Translations under genes and position numbers: made by a program
From: Cryptomeria japonica
Taxonomy: Eukaryota > Streptophyta > Pinopsida > Cupressales > Cupressaceae
Reading direction: 5' to 3'
Assembly: GCF_030272615.1 (NCBI RefSeq)
Contig: NC_081411.1
Location: 184,257,572-184,321,571, forward strand
DNA length: 64,000 bases
Shown: one piece after another, positions 1 through 11,410 of the stretch
Numbering within the stretch: position 1 is the first letter of the stretch
Layout: every line of letters begins with the position of its first letter
Notes under the pieces: model-generated
What the model was told of the DNA's origin: nothing
The model's input: only the letters and a program-made list of their open reading frames with translations
The model's database searches: none

Positions 1-349
1 ACAAAAATAGAGTCAGTGCAAGCTTACAATCAACCATGTGAAATTTGGAGAGCATATCAAGTGCATACTTGGGCTCTCTAAGGAAGATACCTAAAGATGA
101 CTAAGTGATCTCAATCCCCAAGAAGTAATGCAAAAGACCCAAGTCTGTATAAGAAATCTTCACTACCTTGATGTTGGATGAGTGACTCCCTATGATCAAC
201 AAGTCATCAACATAGAGAACTAGAAATGTGAGAATTTGATCCTACTATATAATATATACGTTTGGATCATAATCACATCAAGTGAAACCAACTATTAAAA
301 GGAAAGAGTCCATCTTTGAATACCAAGCTTGAGGAGCATGTTTGACTTG
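1..349 (-). pseudogene. Ty1/copia reverse transcriptase remnant
   Basis: Read on the minus strand, this encodes part of a Ty1/copia reverse transcriptase. A block reading HAPQAWYSKMDSFLL matches the conserved 'APRAW..K' region, and LVLYVDDLLIIG carries the catalytic YVDD box. Both lie in one frame, followed by a stretch resembling 'LHYFLGIEI'. In-frame stops occur between the blocks (three or more) and after GIEIT, so this is a dead fragment. It runs off the left edge of the window, and its upstream end near 350 fades into unrecognisable AT-rich DNA. LTRs, gag and integrase are not visible. The family call rests on the YVDD context and is secure; the lineage is not determinable. Confidence 0.85.
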
Positions 350-719
350 TGACATACATATTTGAAATAACTACATATAAAACTTTTATGACTTGTTTTA
401 CGTCAATCATTGACATATGAAAATGTGCAAGGACTAATACTATTTAAAAATACGTTCCACAAATCATTAGATCATAACAATTGTATTTTTCTAAATTATT
501 TTTTGACTAAACTAACTTCATAATTTTAAAAAAGACTAAAAATAGCTCTTTAATTATATACATATATAAATTCCTTTTAAAACCAAAAATGAAATATTAT
601 TATAATAATTCTCTTCTCAATTTAATTAATTTTCAAATGCCAACTCTATATATATGAGATTGATTTCCAAATATCAATGATATATATGAATGATGTAAAG
701 CACATTGAATGCCTTTGAA
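350..719. other. AT-rich spacer
   Basis: No gene seen. The part at about 360-460 resembles 3190-3340, which suggests that a copia-flanking piece was copied along with the local duplications. Confidence 0.5.
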
Positions 720-1330
720 TAAACTTAAAATTAAAATCCAAGGCCTCATTTCCACCCAATCCACCTGAAATCTTATATCTGTTTCCACCTAAAGGAAAAA
801 CTGTGATTCCAACCAAACGAAAGTCGTGTAGATAAGTCGTATGTGAAAAATCAATTCAAATGTCTCATTACAAAATTAAAGCATCCCACTGTACCACATA
901 AAAACTCACGTTGCCACTCTTTCCGGACTGTCGTAGTCATGGGGTTAATTCATATTTTTCCACATCTTTTTGACGGGTCGTATTTTTCTCATGTCATTGG
1001 ACTGAGGCTACGTATTCTCTCAGTAGAATAGGCATTTTGTATCCTTACCCATTCTTGAACAATATCTAATTCAAGCCAATGATTTTGGATGCCTCTTTTA
1101 CAGATCTGGCGGGTCATAGCATTACATATAGCTGTTGCCAGAAACAAGGCAGTTAATAGAGATTGAGCCCTAGCTTTGCTACAATATTAATGGAAACAAA
1201 GAAACTCTGTTTTGTATGACAGCAAAAATGTGGCATCTGTAAGCAGTAGAAGCATTGATAAAGGGGAGGCCAGATGCTATCAAAATAGCAAACAATTGTG
1301 GAATAAAAGTAGTTGTCTATTGGAACCACC
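720..1330 (+). pseudogene. Ankyrin gene fragment (leader plus exon 2 piece)
   Basis: This is a deleted relative of ANK1. Positions 727-1030 match the upstream leader of the copy at 15043-15380, including the 'ccaaggcctc' block, the 'ttccac..cttttttgacgg' block and 'gaggctacatattc'. From about 1040 the sequence jumps to the end of intron 1 and exon 2: 'ggatgcctcttttacag' is followed by exon 2-like sequence to about 1320. Exon 1 and most of intron 1 are missing. Exon 2 itself is damaged, with a stop after the 'gagatt' corresponding to the IEIKP segment of ANK1. No exon 3 follows. It cannot encode a working ankyrin protein. Confidence 0.8.
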
Positions 1331-2339
1331 AAACCTCTTTGGGAACTTGCATTGTAGATTTAAACTATTTAGTCAAGAACTCTTAAGTCAGATACTGATT
1401 ACTTTTTCTTGGTGCATTCCTCCATTTGACTCTCACATTTCCCATCTACGAATATTAACTATGGTACATTTTGTAGATAACTAAGCTTCTTAAGGTGGTA
1501 GAAGGTAAATTGGTTCTAAAATAGTCAAATCGTACATTGTGTTATTGACCGTTTGGAAAATCGCAGTCATAGCTTGCAAAATCAATGGTGTATAACGTGC
1601 AACTAACTTTTGTGTTATGCACTTTCCGTGCAAATGTACTATGTTTTTGGAGCCATAATAGCTACGTCCCCTCTCAAGTATCTTTTTTGTATTGTACTAT
1701 ATCTAAGGAAACTTGTACCCGGGTTGATGAGTTCTTTTAAGTCATTCAAGCCTACACTCTTCTTATGGTATATGGTTTTATTGAAAGACCAATCATGCTT
1801 CCCCTCCAAATTTATCTAGATTTAAAATTTTTTTAAAGTGAAAATTCTTTTATCATTTAGGAATGATTTTTGTTTTCTATTTTTACTAGTAGTGTTGATA
1901 TGATTTTTTTTCTTTATAGATATGTTTTTCACTAATGTGCTTATATATATCTAGGTTCAAGATAATAAAGTTGCACTTGACCAGTGCTTTTAAAGCATAG
2001 GAGAAATGTCTAGTTATATAATTACCAAAGTTTCATTCCCTTCTACCTTGCATTAAGGTCACTCTCTTTCACATGGGTACAAATATAGACATAACTACCT
2101 TACCAAAAGGGATCATGGCTTTTAGTCACATGGCTATTAGCCTCCTACAAGAAGCAAGGATCATGTTGCTCATGGATGCTCTTAACCTTCTTAGGTACCA
2201 TCAACATCTTCTCACTGATGTGGTACTCCTAGTTGACCATATTTTTCTCATGTTCCTCCTTGCCTAACTTTAGACATTTCCTTAATTTCTACTCAACAAC
2301 ATGTAAATGAAGATCAAAAAGAAAATATAAATTTCACTA
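1331..2339. other. Unassigned intergenic sequence
   Basis: I recognise no gene. Short open frames at 1610-1819 and 2073-2267 have no family signature and no splice context. Composition is ordinary AT-rich plant spacer. Confidence 0.4.
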
Positions 2340-3340
2340 GTTGATAATAGATTGATGATGGTCCATCCCAATCAATATATGATATAAATTAATTATCACG
2401 ATCCTTTTCCTATTTATAAACTCTCATTACTTAGTAGTTATATTGATTCATATTATTAGAATTTGATCCAATTAAACTTTGATTTTTATTTCTGATCTTC
2501 CTATCTAAATTCAATCTTAAACTTTGAAAATAACCTATTTACCACCCACACCCTTTTTAACACTATATAAGTTTCTTTTTAATTTATAAAATTGTACTAA
2601 AGCCAAAGTCAAAACTAACATTCTCGAGGGAATATCCTTTCTGTCATATTTTTTCCACTCTATTTTTCTATGGCCTTTAAAGTGAGGCCACACATTCCAA
2701 TGTGTAGAGCCGTATCCACAACAAAATAGCAAATGTCACATTATTTAGTAATATTATAAGGAAGCATCTTGACCAGTGTTGAAGGTAGCTAATAAAAAAA
2801 AAAAATGTCATGTCAACAAACTGTGAATAGCCAAATAGAGTTGTCAATCACTGTAGTGTTCTCGATGGACTCTACTTTGTATCATTTATTTTCCACGTCT
2901 GTTGGATGGGATGTTCATTTTTCTCTTTTTATTATCTTTATTGCGAGTCTATTAAAATTAAATTCTATGAATAGGTTAATTAGTCAATCTAATTATAGAA
3001 TGGGATAAGATTGTAACATTTGGAAATAATATAAATACAAATATTTAGCTGATTTTAGTGGTCAATAGATAGTTGTTTGATGTATAGAATGAAAATTTCT
3101 TATATTTGTAAGAAGAATAATGTAAAATCTAGATTGGATTGCTTTCAAAATTATTTTGCATCAATCTTTGGGAAATTGATACTAAAAGTCATGGATATAA
3201 CCTTTGAAACATATTTGACTAGTGATATACAAATTTAAAATGATAGACTATAGACTTTTGTAACTTGATTTTCCAATGTTTGTGGATGCGCACGTACTAG
3301 AAGTGCTTAAAAATATATTGAGAATACATTGAATTATAAG
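2340..3340 (+). repeat. Duplicated ankyrin upstream block, copy 1
   Basis: Positions 2340-3000 align with 14036-14770: the shared order is 'attgatgatgg', 'gatccttttc', 'ctcactactta', the 'tttttccac..tatggcc' leader motif, 'gtagagccgtatcc', and 'aaggaagcatcttg..tgaaggta'. Positions 2990-3200 also match 17540-17790. It holds one good copy of the ankyrin 5' leader (about 2620-2790) and part of a second (2850-2970), with no ankyrin coding sequence behind either. Confidence 0.7.
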
Positions 3341-3614
3341 TGTCATGTTCTCCTAGATTGTTGACTTGAATTGTCTAGCATTATGGTTATGAAAATGATT
3401 AAAGATGGCATTCTTGAATCATGTAGATGTCAAAAGATATTTTGTTATAAAATTATGTTTTTTTTAATGGTCGAAAGAAAATTGTTCCTCAAATTATTCT
3501 CCTCAACGCATATATTTTTTGAATATCAATTCCTTGTTCTTTAATACATATTGAATGCCTTCAAATACCAAGACATTTTGTGCATCTAAATAGAGTAATC
3601 AATCACTACAACAT

Positions 3615-3812
3615 TGCACTATTTTGGTCTTGGGATTAACATTCTCAATGGAAAACGTCTCAATATTCCACTTCTATTTGATCAATTTGTATATTTTCTC
3701 GTTTCTTCAAAGTAGGGCTAAATTTAGCTTATGTAGAGTCATGTCAATTTCACAAACATAATACTATATGTTGCATTGTTTAATGATATTATATGGAAAT
3801 GCATTGATTACA
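3615..3812 (+). repeat. Degenerate ankyrin leader module
   Basis: A worn copy of the leader: 'cattctcaatgga', 'ccacttctatttga', 'tgtagagtcatgtc', 'cataatactatatg', 'tgtttaatgatattatatgg'. No coding exon follows. Confidence 0.55.
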
Positions 3813-4025
3813 ATAATAAAAGAAATTTGGCATGGAAAATGAGCACGAAAAGCCCAACGAATTGAGCAATCGAGAGATATCCCTAGCCTTCACTAAATAG
3901 TTGAGGACCAACAAAATTTTAATCTAAAATATTTTTAAAATAATTCCACTTAACACACAAATACTCTTAAAAACAACAATATTGATGTAAGCATCAAAAT
4001 ATTAATATGAAAATCACTAATATAT

Positions 4026-4049
4026 ATGTGTGTGTGTGTGTATATTTAT

Positions 4050-4102
<53 letters not shown>
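4026..4102. repeat. (GT)n-(CA)n microsatellite
   Basis: A run of GT units, a short TATATTTATACATA spacer, then about 24 CA units. The two halves are complementary, so the tract can fold back on itself. Confidence 0.95.
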
Positions 4103-4105
<3 letters not shown>

Positions 4106-4192
4106 AACTCTATATAAACTTATATATTAATTACTATATAATTATCTTTAAATGATTATACCAAAATCAATTCAAAACTAAATGACAATTGC

Positions 4193-4193
4193 G

Positions 4194-4219
<26 letters not shown>
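4193..4219. repeat. (TA)n microsatellite
   Basis: An uninterrupted TA run of about 13 units. Confidence 0.9.
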
Positions 4220-4224
<5 letters not shown>

Positions 4225-5059
4225 GTGAAAAATAAAAAATATGTATCATCAAACAACATATATTAAAGAATACAAAATTTCATGTAAGTACAATCAGTTC
4301 TATGACTCATTTCTATAAGAAAAAGAAAAAGAGATTAATCTCTTTATTAATTGGAACAAATTAGTAAAAAAAATTTCAGTCATCTTACAAAATTTATATA
4401 GAACACAATAGGGAATAAACTTCTTTAGACAAGTTATTTTGAGACATATTTGGAAAGGCAAGTTAACTACAGTGTTTCAAGCAATTATTTTTCAGGAAAC
4501 TAGTATTCTAATGCTTTCCTCTAACATAGTTTTTAGGGTTGCCTTTTTGTTATCATAGCATCCAGACTTATCCAGAAAGAAGGTTTCAACCATGACACAA
4601 CTTCAGCGAATTCAAGATCAGACGTATCAACTTTAGAATAGCTGCAATGTGAACCTATGTAGAATCTTCCACCATGTTTCTTCATTGTAATGTCGGTTGG
4701 CTTCTTGTTAGTTTTCTTACTCTATAAGGATTTTGTAATGTTTCTTCAAACACTACCACCTGTTAGTTGTCTTTGTAAGATAGACATGTTATTCTCATGT
4801 TTTAGTTGATTGTATTCTTTATTTCAATTATATCTGTTATTCTTTATATTTTTTATTTATATTAATATATATAAAAATAGAGAAAGAATAAACAAGAAAG
4901 ATGAAAGGTTTCACTATTGAACTTAACAAGTCTCTCATCTCTTTTATAAGATTCCACTGTCCAACCTAACAAATGACTTTGGGCTATCTAAAAAGTAACT
5001 TCTAAAAAAGGCTTTTCAAAAAATGTTTAAATATCTAACAAATATAGTGAAAGGTCACT

Positions 5060-5337
5060 TCAAGTGTATTTTTTACAAAATTAAAGTATCCTGCGATAAC
5101 GCAACGAGACTCACATTGCCACTCATTCCCGAATAGTCGTATTCGCTCGATCGTGGGATTTATTTTGTCGATGGAATCTCCTCAGAGTCTTTTTTCTTCC
5201 ACATCTTTTTGACGGGCATGCCCATTTTCTCATCTCCTTGAACTGAGGTTCCCTATTTCTTCTGTACATCCAATCATTTAATGACATTATAAATCAAAGT
5301 ATTGGAGGCAGCAGCACAGAAATTTGCAGAAATTGCC
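5060..5337 (+). promoter_or_regulatory. ANK1 upstream/leader module
   Basis: Conserved with 15180-15452 and with the orphan leader copies elsewhere in the first 18 kb. It ends with a TATAAAT-like string at 5289, about 50 bases before the ATG. The sibling at 15.4 kb has TTTTAATG there, so the TATA assignment is weak. Conservation shows the module is copied with the genes; promoter function is inferred. Confidence 0.4.
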
Positions 5338-7786
5338 ATGGCAACTACAGCTGAACCTGAGCAGTCCAGCGAAGGGATCGATTACAACGCGTACAATGCC
5401 GCACTAAATCCGAAAGTTAAGATTGAGGATCCCAAACTTAAAGACGCTCTCAACGGTACTACACCTGGAGGGAAAAACACCCTTCTGCATTTAGCTGCTG
5501 GTGTAGGAAATCTACAATTCGTTCAACAGCTCCTGCGACTTAATCCTCTATTTGTGAAGGCTACCAATGCCCAAGGAAATACTGCGTTGCACTTGGCTGC
5601 TCAGGGAGGTTTCCCCCTCGTAGTAGAGCATCTACTGAAACACGTTGAAAACGGTGTAGAAGTCGAAAACGAGCTGAAAGAAACAGCTCTCTTCAAAGCC
5701 TGTGAAAGCGGCGATTCAGACACGGTGAGGCAGCTATCCAAAGCATGTTCGCCGAGCCTGTGGCGAAGGACGGTGGACGAGAGAACCTGTTTATATGTTG
5801 CAATAAACAGAGGAGATTCAGGTGATTCCCTTTAGAGTTTAAGTATTCTTTTATATTTTTCTTCATATATTATTTCAGCTCTGATTTCTTTACAGTTGAT
5901 TGCTGTTTCATAAATTGTACATTTATTACTGTAGTTTTCAAAATTTATGACGCTTAATGGTTTTATTTTAGATGAGGTTTTCATAGTATTCTTTAGACTT
6001 AGCCATTCTTGAACAAGATCTTATCTAATTTAAGGTAATGATGTTGGATGCCTCTTTTATAGATCTCGTGGATTATATACTAAAGTTGCCAGATATACTA
6101 AAGTTGCCAGATGCAAAAGATTTAATCCAAGAGAAGTACAAACATGGAGATACACCCTTGCATATAGCTGTTGGCAGAAACGACGTTCATATAATAAGGC
6201 GGTTAATAGAGATTAAACCCCAACTTTGTTACGGTGTTAATGAAAACAAAGAAACACCACTTTGTGTGGCAGCAAAATTGGGGCATCTGGAAGCAGTAAA
6301 AGAGTTGATAAAGTGGCGGCCAGATGCTGTTGAAATACCAAATAGTAATGGAATGAACGCGCTACACTTAGCTGCCCAAGTTAGCCAAGTGAGAATTGTT
6401 GACTACTTGAATGAAAAGCTATTCTTATTAGACTTGGTCAACAAAGGAGTTGACAAGCCTCCAGAGGAAGAGCCCCTGCGAGATGGAGGAAGCACAGATA
6501 CGGGTGATAAGAAAGATCCTTTTTCAAAGATTAGTAAAGGAGATACGCCTCTTCACATTGCAGCAAGGAAAAAATGCTTCAATGTAAGTTAATCTCTATG
6601 CGAATCTTCCGTTGTCACTGAAGTTATTTCCTTGAACAAGCTATTGTGCCTTCATGTATTCATATTGAGTTTGTGTAAAATTTCTTGACCCGATCTTGTG
6701 ATCTATTGAAATAGGTCATAATAAAGTGAAATTCATCAAAGTATTTCCTGTGGAGATGGGATCTGAAACTTACCGAGGAACAATCTTAAATTTTTAAGCG
6801 TATTTATTTCCAATAGATCATTTAATTTCTATGTACTAATTTGAGAGTGCATTTTGTAGATGGTCAAGTCGTTGCTGCGTATACGGGGGATAAACAAATT
6901 TGCCGTCAACAAGGAAGGCTTAACGGCCCTCGACATTGTAAGAGAGAACACACAGTATCACGAATCTGACAAGATAATTTCAGTGCTGGCTAGTTATCCT
7001 TCGAAACGTAAGCCGTTCTTGTACAGTGCTCCGAAGGTGAGCGCAGAGAAACACGAGGTTGCCGTAAAGATGGTGGACAAAACATATGAGGACAGGCGCA
7101 ACACAGAATTAGTGGTAGCAGTTCTGTTAGCGACAATGTCATTTACGGCGGCTTTCACTGTTCCGGGCAGTTTTGTGACGGAGTTAGAGAAAGGAGAGTC
7201 AGAGGATAAATTGGGTGCCCCAATTCTGCTTGGGTTGGACTCCTTCAAGCTTTTTCTCATCTTTGATTGCCTGGCATTTTTTCTGTCGCTTTTCGTGGTG
7301 CTTCTGTGGCAGATGAGTACACCTATCACCACGGGAAATAAGATATTGTTCGTCTGTGCCACCAACCTATTGATTTGTGCCACCTTTGCCTTTACGGCCT
7401 ATGGCTTCATGGCCGCAGTGTATGCTATGCTTGACGGCATGGCTCACAAGCTGGCTTGGTTCATTCTTGGGGCGTGCTTGATCATTTGCGGCTGTGGTAA
7501 TTTCACCTTTTTCTACATGGTTGCAAAGTTTTCGGTGAAGAAGGCAAGATTTAACCACCTGAATGGTCTACTTCCTTTTCTTCCTGAGCTTGTGGGGGAG
7601 TGCATTTGGATGAAACTAGAAAGATGGGGACTTTTGGACTGGGTGCGCCTGTCCATAAGCAAGTGGCTTTGCATCTTTTACTGCGATCGCAATGAGGATA
7701 TGGCTAAGAAAGATGAGGCTGAGAATGATAAGACTGAGAAAGGTACGGCTCGGGCGAACGATATGGCTACGAGTAACGAAGTCTGA
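5338..7786 (+). CDS. Ankyrin-repeat PGG-domain membrane protein (ANK1)
   Basis: Three exons: 5338-5821, 6063-6583 and 6860-7786, with GT..AG introns of 241 and 276 bases. Phases agree, giving 643 residues. The ATG at 5338 (MATTAEPEQ) is chosen because the open frame further upstream has only a TTG. Ankyrin repeats lie at about 46-74, 79-107, 114-145, 189-218, 223-252, 256-285 and 320-352, with TPLHIA or TALHLAA cores. A PGG-type domain follows (415-560) with four predicted membrane helices near 418-440, 462-485, 496-525 and 534-559, then a charged cytosolic tail. The signature reads VPGS rather than PPGG. Plant relatives such as ACD6 and ITN1 are plasma-membrane or endomembrane proteins in defence and salt signalling, but the specific role here is unknown. 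An 18-base direct duplication in exon 2 repeats ILKLPD. No lesion is seen, so it is probably functional. Confidence 0.9.
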
Positions 7787-9096
7787 TATTTCTGTCAAGG
7801 TTTGAGAAAGTTGCTTTTATAAGTCTAATATTTCTGTGCAGTTCCCCACGTAAAACTTACTGGCTTTGTGCAGCAAGGGAAAGTATGTGTTAAGTAGTCA
7901 AAGCTGAGAGTGTCTTGCAATATGAATTTTTGGATACCATTAAAAGTGCACGAAGTTTTGACATATTATGTCAGCTTCTTTGCTTGCTCCCTCTCATTGT
8001 AATTATTTTTATTAGTCCCTGCTTAATGTTTTTATTTCTAGCATTAGTATGTTTTGAAAATTGTGTAAATTGAAAAATTTAATCTTATATCAAAGTTTTT
8101 TTTGTTTTCATTAAATTATTTTAAAAATTATTAATTTTTTGATTTATCATTAGATGTTTCATTTTTTAGGAGGTTTATTTTTTTTATTTTTTTGAAAATA
8201 TTTGCTATTATTATTTTTATTATTAAGAGTATATTGCAAGCCAGCTGTCAAATTGCATACTTGTTTAATCAATCTTAAATATTTAAATGTACTACATATT
8301 AAATCGGGTACGAGAGCAGGCGGCAGTACACATTGTTTAATGGTTGCTACTAGCTATGACAGGCGGTGGTGTACGTGCCTTGTTGTTGCTGCTTCTACAT
8401 ACTTCTTGCATTCGCCTCAACTTTTTAATTATACTTCTAGGTTTTTCTACCAGCTGCTCTCTGCTATGTTTGTTGCTCTCTGTTAGGGTCTCGGTGAATC
8501 AAAGGCATTAAGGTGCTGCAAGGGACTCAATGAATCAAAAGGAAATAAGGTGTTTTAGCGGAAACAAAGGTATTTCTCTTGCTATTCTGAGTTGAAAATA
8601 TGATTTTGAAAATTTACTGTTCATATGCTAAAAACCTGATACTCTGCCTCTTGTTTAAATTTTAATTGTGCCCTTCTTAACCCTGCAATTTTGGGTACTT
8701 GCAACTAGAATGTTTGATAAATACCTTTTCTCGTGCACTTCGGTGAATGCCCATTGCGGTTCGAAGTGCCCTAAGCATTTGCATTTGCCTATTACATTTG
8801 CTTGAAAGTTTTAAAGGCCTTTCTATTGGACCCATTTGTGAACACCATGATTGAGTGGGCATCCTATTCTTCCACTTGAATGGAAAGGTCAAGCAGTTAC
8901 AGAGCACATGCTGAGTTTCCCAACACTAGATTAAGTTTGCTTGCCACATAGAAAGCCATATCTTTCCCAATTCGACAAAGAGAATAAAGATTGTGCACTT
9001 GTGCTTCACGATTAAAATTTTGGAGAATTATATTGCGCTTTCAACAATAATCTTAAACAGACGATTGTTAAATACAAATTTTTAAGTTTACAGATA
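7787..9096. other. ANK1 3' flank and spacer
   Basis: The ANK1 3' UTR probably lies in the first few hundred bases, but no single polyadenylation signal stands out. The rest is AT-rich, with short open frames I do not recognise (8202-8486 plus, 8677-8907 minus). Confidence 0.4.
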
Positions 9097-9101
9097 GCTA
9101 T

Positions 9102-9207
9102 TAGAAATCTTTCCTCTATTTTTCATCCGAAATTAATTCTTTGGGATGCAATTCCCCTTCTCATCCGAAATCTTTCCTCTATTTTTCATCCGAAATTAAT
9201 TCTTTCC
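9102..9207. repeat. Two-copy direct repeat, 66-base offset
   Basis: 'gaaatctttcctctattttt' plus the following 'catccgaaattaattcttt' occurs at about 9102 and again about 66 bases later. Confidence 0.85.
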
Positions 9208-10037
9208 TCTAGATTTCCTATGAAAGGTTCCTCTTCACAAATGTTCCTTGTCGGGATCTTTCGTGTACTTCTTTTTACTCTTTCTATGGTCTGAATAGAT
9301 CAAAGGACATGTTTAGGAAGTAGTTGGGATTTTCACATGCAGGAGAACTCCATATCGAACTTTGTGACGATTTCTTTTATTTCATTTTGAGTGCATTACA
9401 ATATGCATCATAGTTGATCCAATTCCAATTTTGACTATATTTCTGGTTCTTCTTTCTCCAGAAGATTTTTATTTAACGGTTTCAGCCACCGTATGGATTG
9501 GAGAGGCAAATAAATATCTTACATATAGAGGAAGATAATTGTGCGATGTCAAAATATGATGATTTTAGTTACAGGAATGTAGGATATTGGGTAGAACATT
9601 CTTGAGAGATTTAGTGTTCTCTAAAATATTCTGTGTAATGAAAATCTCCCAATTGGACCTAGGTCAAATTTGCTTACTCAAAAACTAGACATTCGCCACA
9701 CATACCTACCATGAGATGTAGAGATACACAACTTAGCCTCCTCAAGGCACACATTTGCCACTCAAGCCCCATGCGTTTTCCTCAATACAAGATACGCCAT
9801 CAAGCTAATAATTTTCAACTTTCATCACATTGGCATGAGCATTCAAGGGTGCCACTTTTACAAAAGACATTACTTATCTTATCTCTTCAATCAAGTTTCC
9901 CATTCATACCCCTATCCCAACTTGCAAGCTTGAGCTCACAACGTGGCAAAACTTCCAGCAGACTTAATGCCTTCGAAAACATGTTAATACAGAGATATTA
10001 GAAAATGCAACTAGAAGTCTTTGATTGAAATCATGAA
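9208..10037. other. Unassigned spacer, probable 3' flank of the LEA-like ORF
   Basis: No domain recognised in the open frame at 9711-10001 (plus). The part next to 10037 would be 3' UTR if the minus-strand LEA-like ORF is expressed. Confidence 0.35.
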
Positions 10038-10229
10038 CTAACTCTTACTCTTGGCTGCTTCCTTCATGTTGCCAATGGTTTCTTGGGCTTGTCCTTCATA
10101 AGATTGAGTTGTTCCCTTCACATTACCTAATTTTTCCCCTGCTTTGCCTCCATATGATTGAGCTGAACCCTTTGCATCTTGCAAGGTTTTTACTCCTTCA
10201 CTTGCTTTCACTTGCTTTCTGTCCTCCAT
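10038..10229 (-). CDS. Small LEA-like hydrophilic protein
   Basis: 63 residues from the ATG at 10229 (MEDRKQVKASEG) to a TAG at 10038; an in-frame ATG nine codons further upstream is less convincing. The protein is Lys/Gly/Ala/Gln/Ser-rich with no Cys or Trp. It contains two imperfect repeats, KGSAQSYGGKAGEKLGNV and KGTTQSYEGQAQETIGNM, ending AAKSKS. This amphipathic repeat style is typical of late-embryogenesis-abundant group 3/LEA_4-type or CsbD-like stress proteins, which act as desiccation protectants. It is shorter than most LEA_4 proteins, so it may be the last exon of a longer gene or a truncated copy. No upstream exon or clear TATA box was found on the minus strand. The family assignment is a composition and repeat argument only. 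Confidence 0.5.
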   Translation of the reverse strand: MEDRKQVKASEGVKTLQDAKGSAQSYGGKAGEKLGNVKGTTQSYEGQAQETIGNMKEAAKSKS

Positions 10230-10256
10230 GAGAATGAGCATACTCTCAACATACAT

Positions 10257-11050
10257 ATTGTTGTCAATTGGATAGAATGGGCCCAGTCAACATTTTACTT
10301 GTCTTTTGCTACTAACAAGACTTGTAACCATTCTTTCATCTAGACTAGTCATGCTCAAGCTATATGGAATATATGAATTGCTGATACGTTCCTCTTCCAA
10401 AATAGAAAACATGAAGAGACAAAAAGATACCTGTTCAATTGAACAAGTTTTTATGATTGTAAAGCTCCTTCAATCTGCTTCCCCAACCCACAAATTCTAG
10501 AAGTAATTTGGCTGTAACACAATTAAATGAGTAACGAGCAATCACTTCACTCTTTTCTCCAAAACTAGATTTACTACTTTTGCTTATAACTGAAGATCAA
10601 TTTGGCAGCATATGAGAAATGAAGAACCTTTTACATGCCAACACCCGGCCTTTGTAACAACCACCAAAGCAGTTTGTTGTCCCAATAAACTTCATTGACC
10701 TCAAACTTTATGGGCCGAGTGTTGGGCTCTCTTGTTTAGTTAATATAAAAAGTAGTGAATTGTCTCCCGTTCAAGCTTATGATCAACTTCCAAGCATCCA
10801 CAAGGAATTCTGTAAAGGCCTGTGCTTTACTTGAGGAATTTCCAAGGTCGAAGTTATGGATTATGACAATCTTATATGCAATGTGAGTTGAGCATAATCA
10901 TCTTCCCAATGCTAATTATATTCTAGCCTCTAATCTTGAAAAGCAATGCGCTAACTACTTTTCAAATTTTGCCAGAATTTCCTATTAAACTATTTTAAAA
11001 ATTATTAATTTTTTGATCTATCATTGGCTGCAATGGCTGATCATTTTCAG
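10257..11050. other. Unassigned spacer
   Basis: No gene seen. It holds a 13-base inverted repeat (10638-10650 and 10713-10725, GGCCGAGTGTTGG on the right arm, one mismatch) around a 62-base loop. Sequence at 10986-11027 is shared with 8112-8152. Confidence 0.4.
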
Positions 11051-11410
11051 CTATAACATACCAATACTATTTCGTAGCCAGGGTTCAACTTTCTCCTGAA
11101 AACTTCGTAAATTTACAGCACCTCCAAAACAGAGAGACCACCCCCCAAGAGTACCGCTAGACAAAGGCAGGGTCCCCCCATAGAGCGAGCTGTCACCTCT
11201 TTTTCATGTGGTGGCCCCATGACAAGTTCTCATAAGGCCTGTATTAATAAATGGATCAGACCAATTCTTAATTACAGGGGGATCCTGCCCAGGGTTTATA
11301 AGTGGAGCCAGAATTTCATAGGAAGCATCCAAATTAATAGGGGACATTTTGTACCCACTGAAAGCATGTGTGGTGTGAATTTTATTTCTTTTTAATGAAG
11401 TAATGGACAA
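11051..11410 (-). pseudogene. Unidentified broken reading frame
   Basis: On the minus strand one frame runs 120 codons from an ATG at 11410 (MSITSLKRNK) to a TAG at 11051. A single internal TGA sits after GATT, and a C-to-T change of CGA would explain it. Downstream of the stop the frame reads SSLYGGTLPLSSGTLGGW and ends near EPWLRNSIGML. The local base composition is richer in G+C than the flanks, as for coding DNA. I do not recognise the family. It could be a captured exon, a decayed gene end, or chance. Confidence 0.3.

Larger units (their letters stand above)
3813..5050. other. AT-rich spacer with microsatellites
   Basis: No gene seen. It contains the GT/CA array at 4026-4102 and a TA run at about 4193-4219. 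The rest is unassigned. Confidence 0.5.

Noticed and set aside
5302..5337. Upstream TTG start giving a longer N-terminus for ANK1
   Set aside because: Plant nuclear genes rarely start at TTG, and the ATG at 5338 is matched by an ATG at the same place in ANK2.
6994..7558. Minus-strand ORFs opposite ANK1 exon 3
   Set aside because: Shadows of the PGG-domain coding strand, without any family signature.
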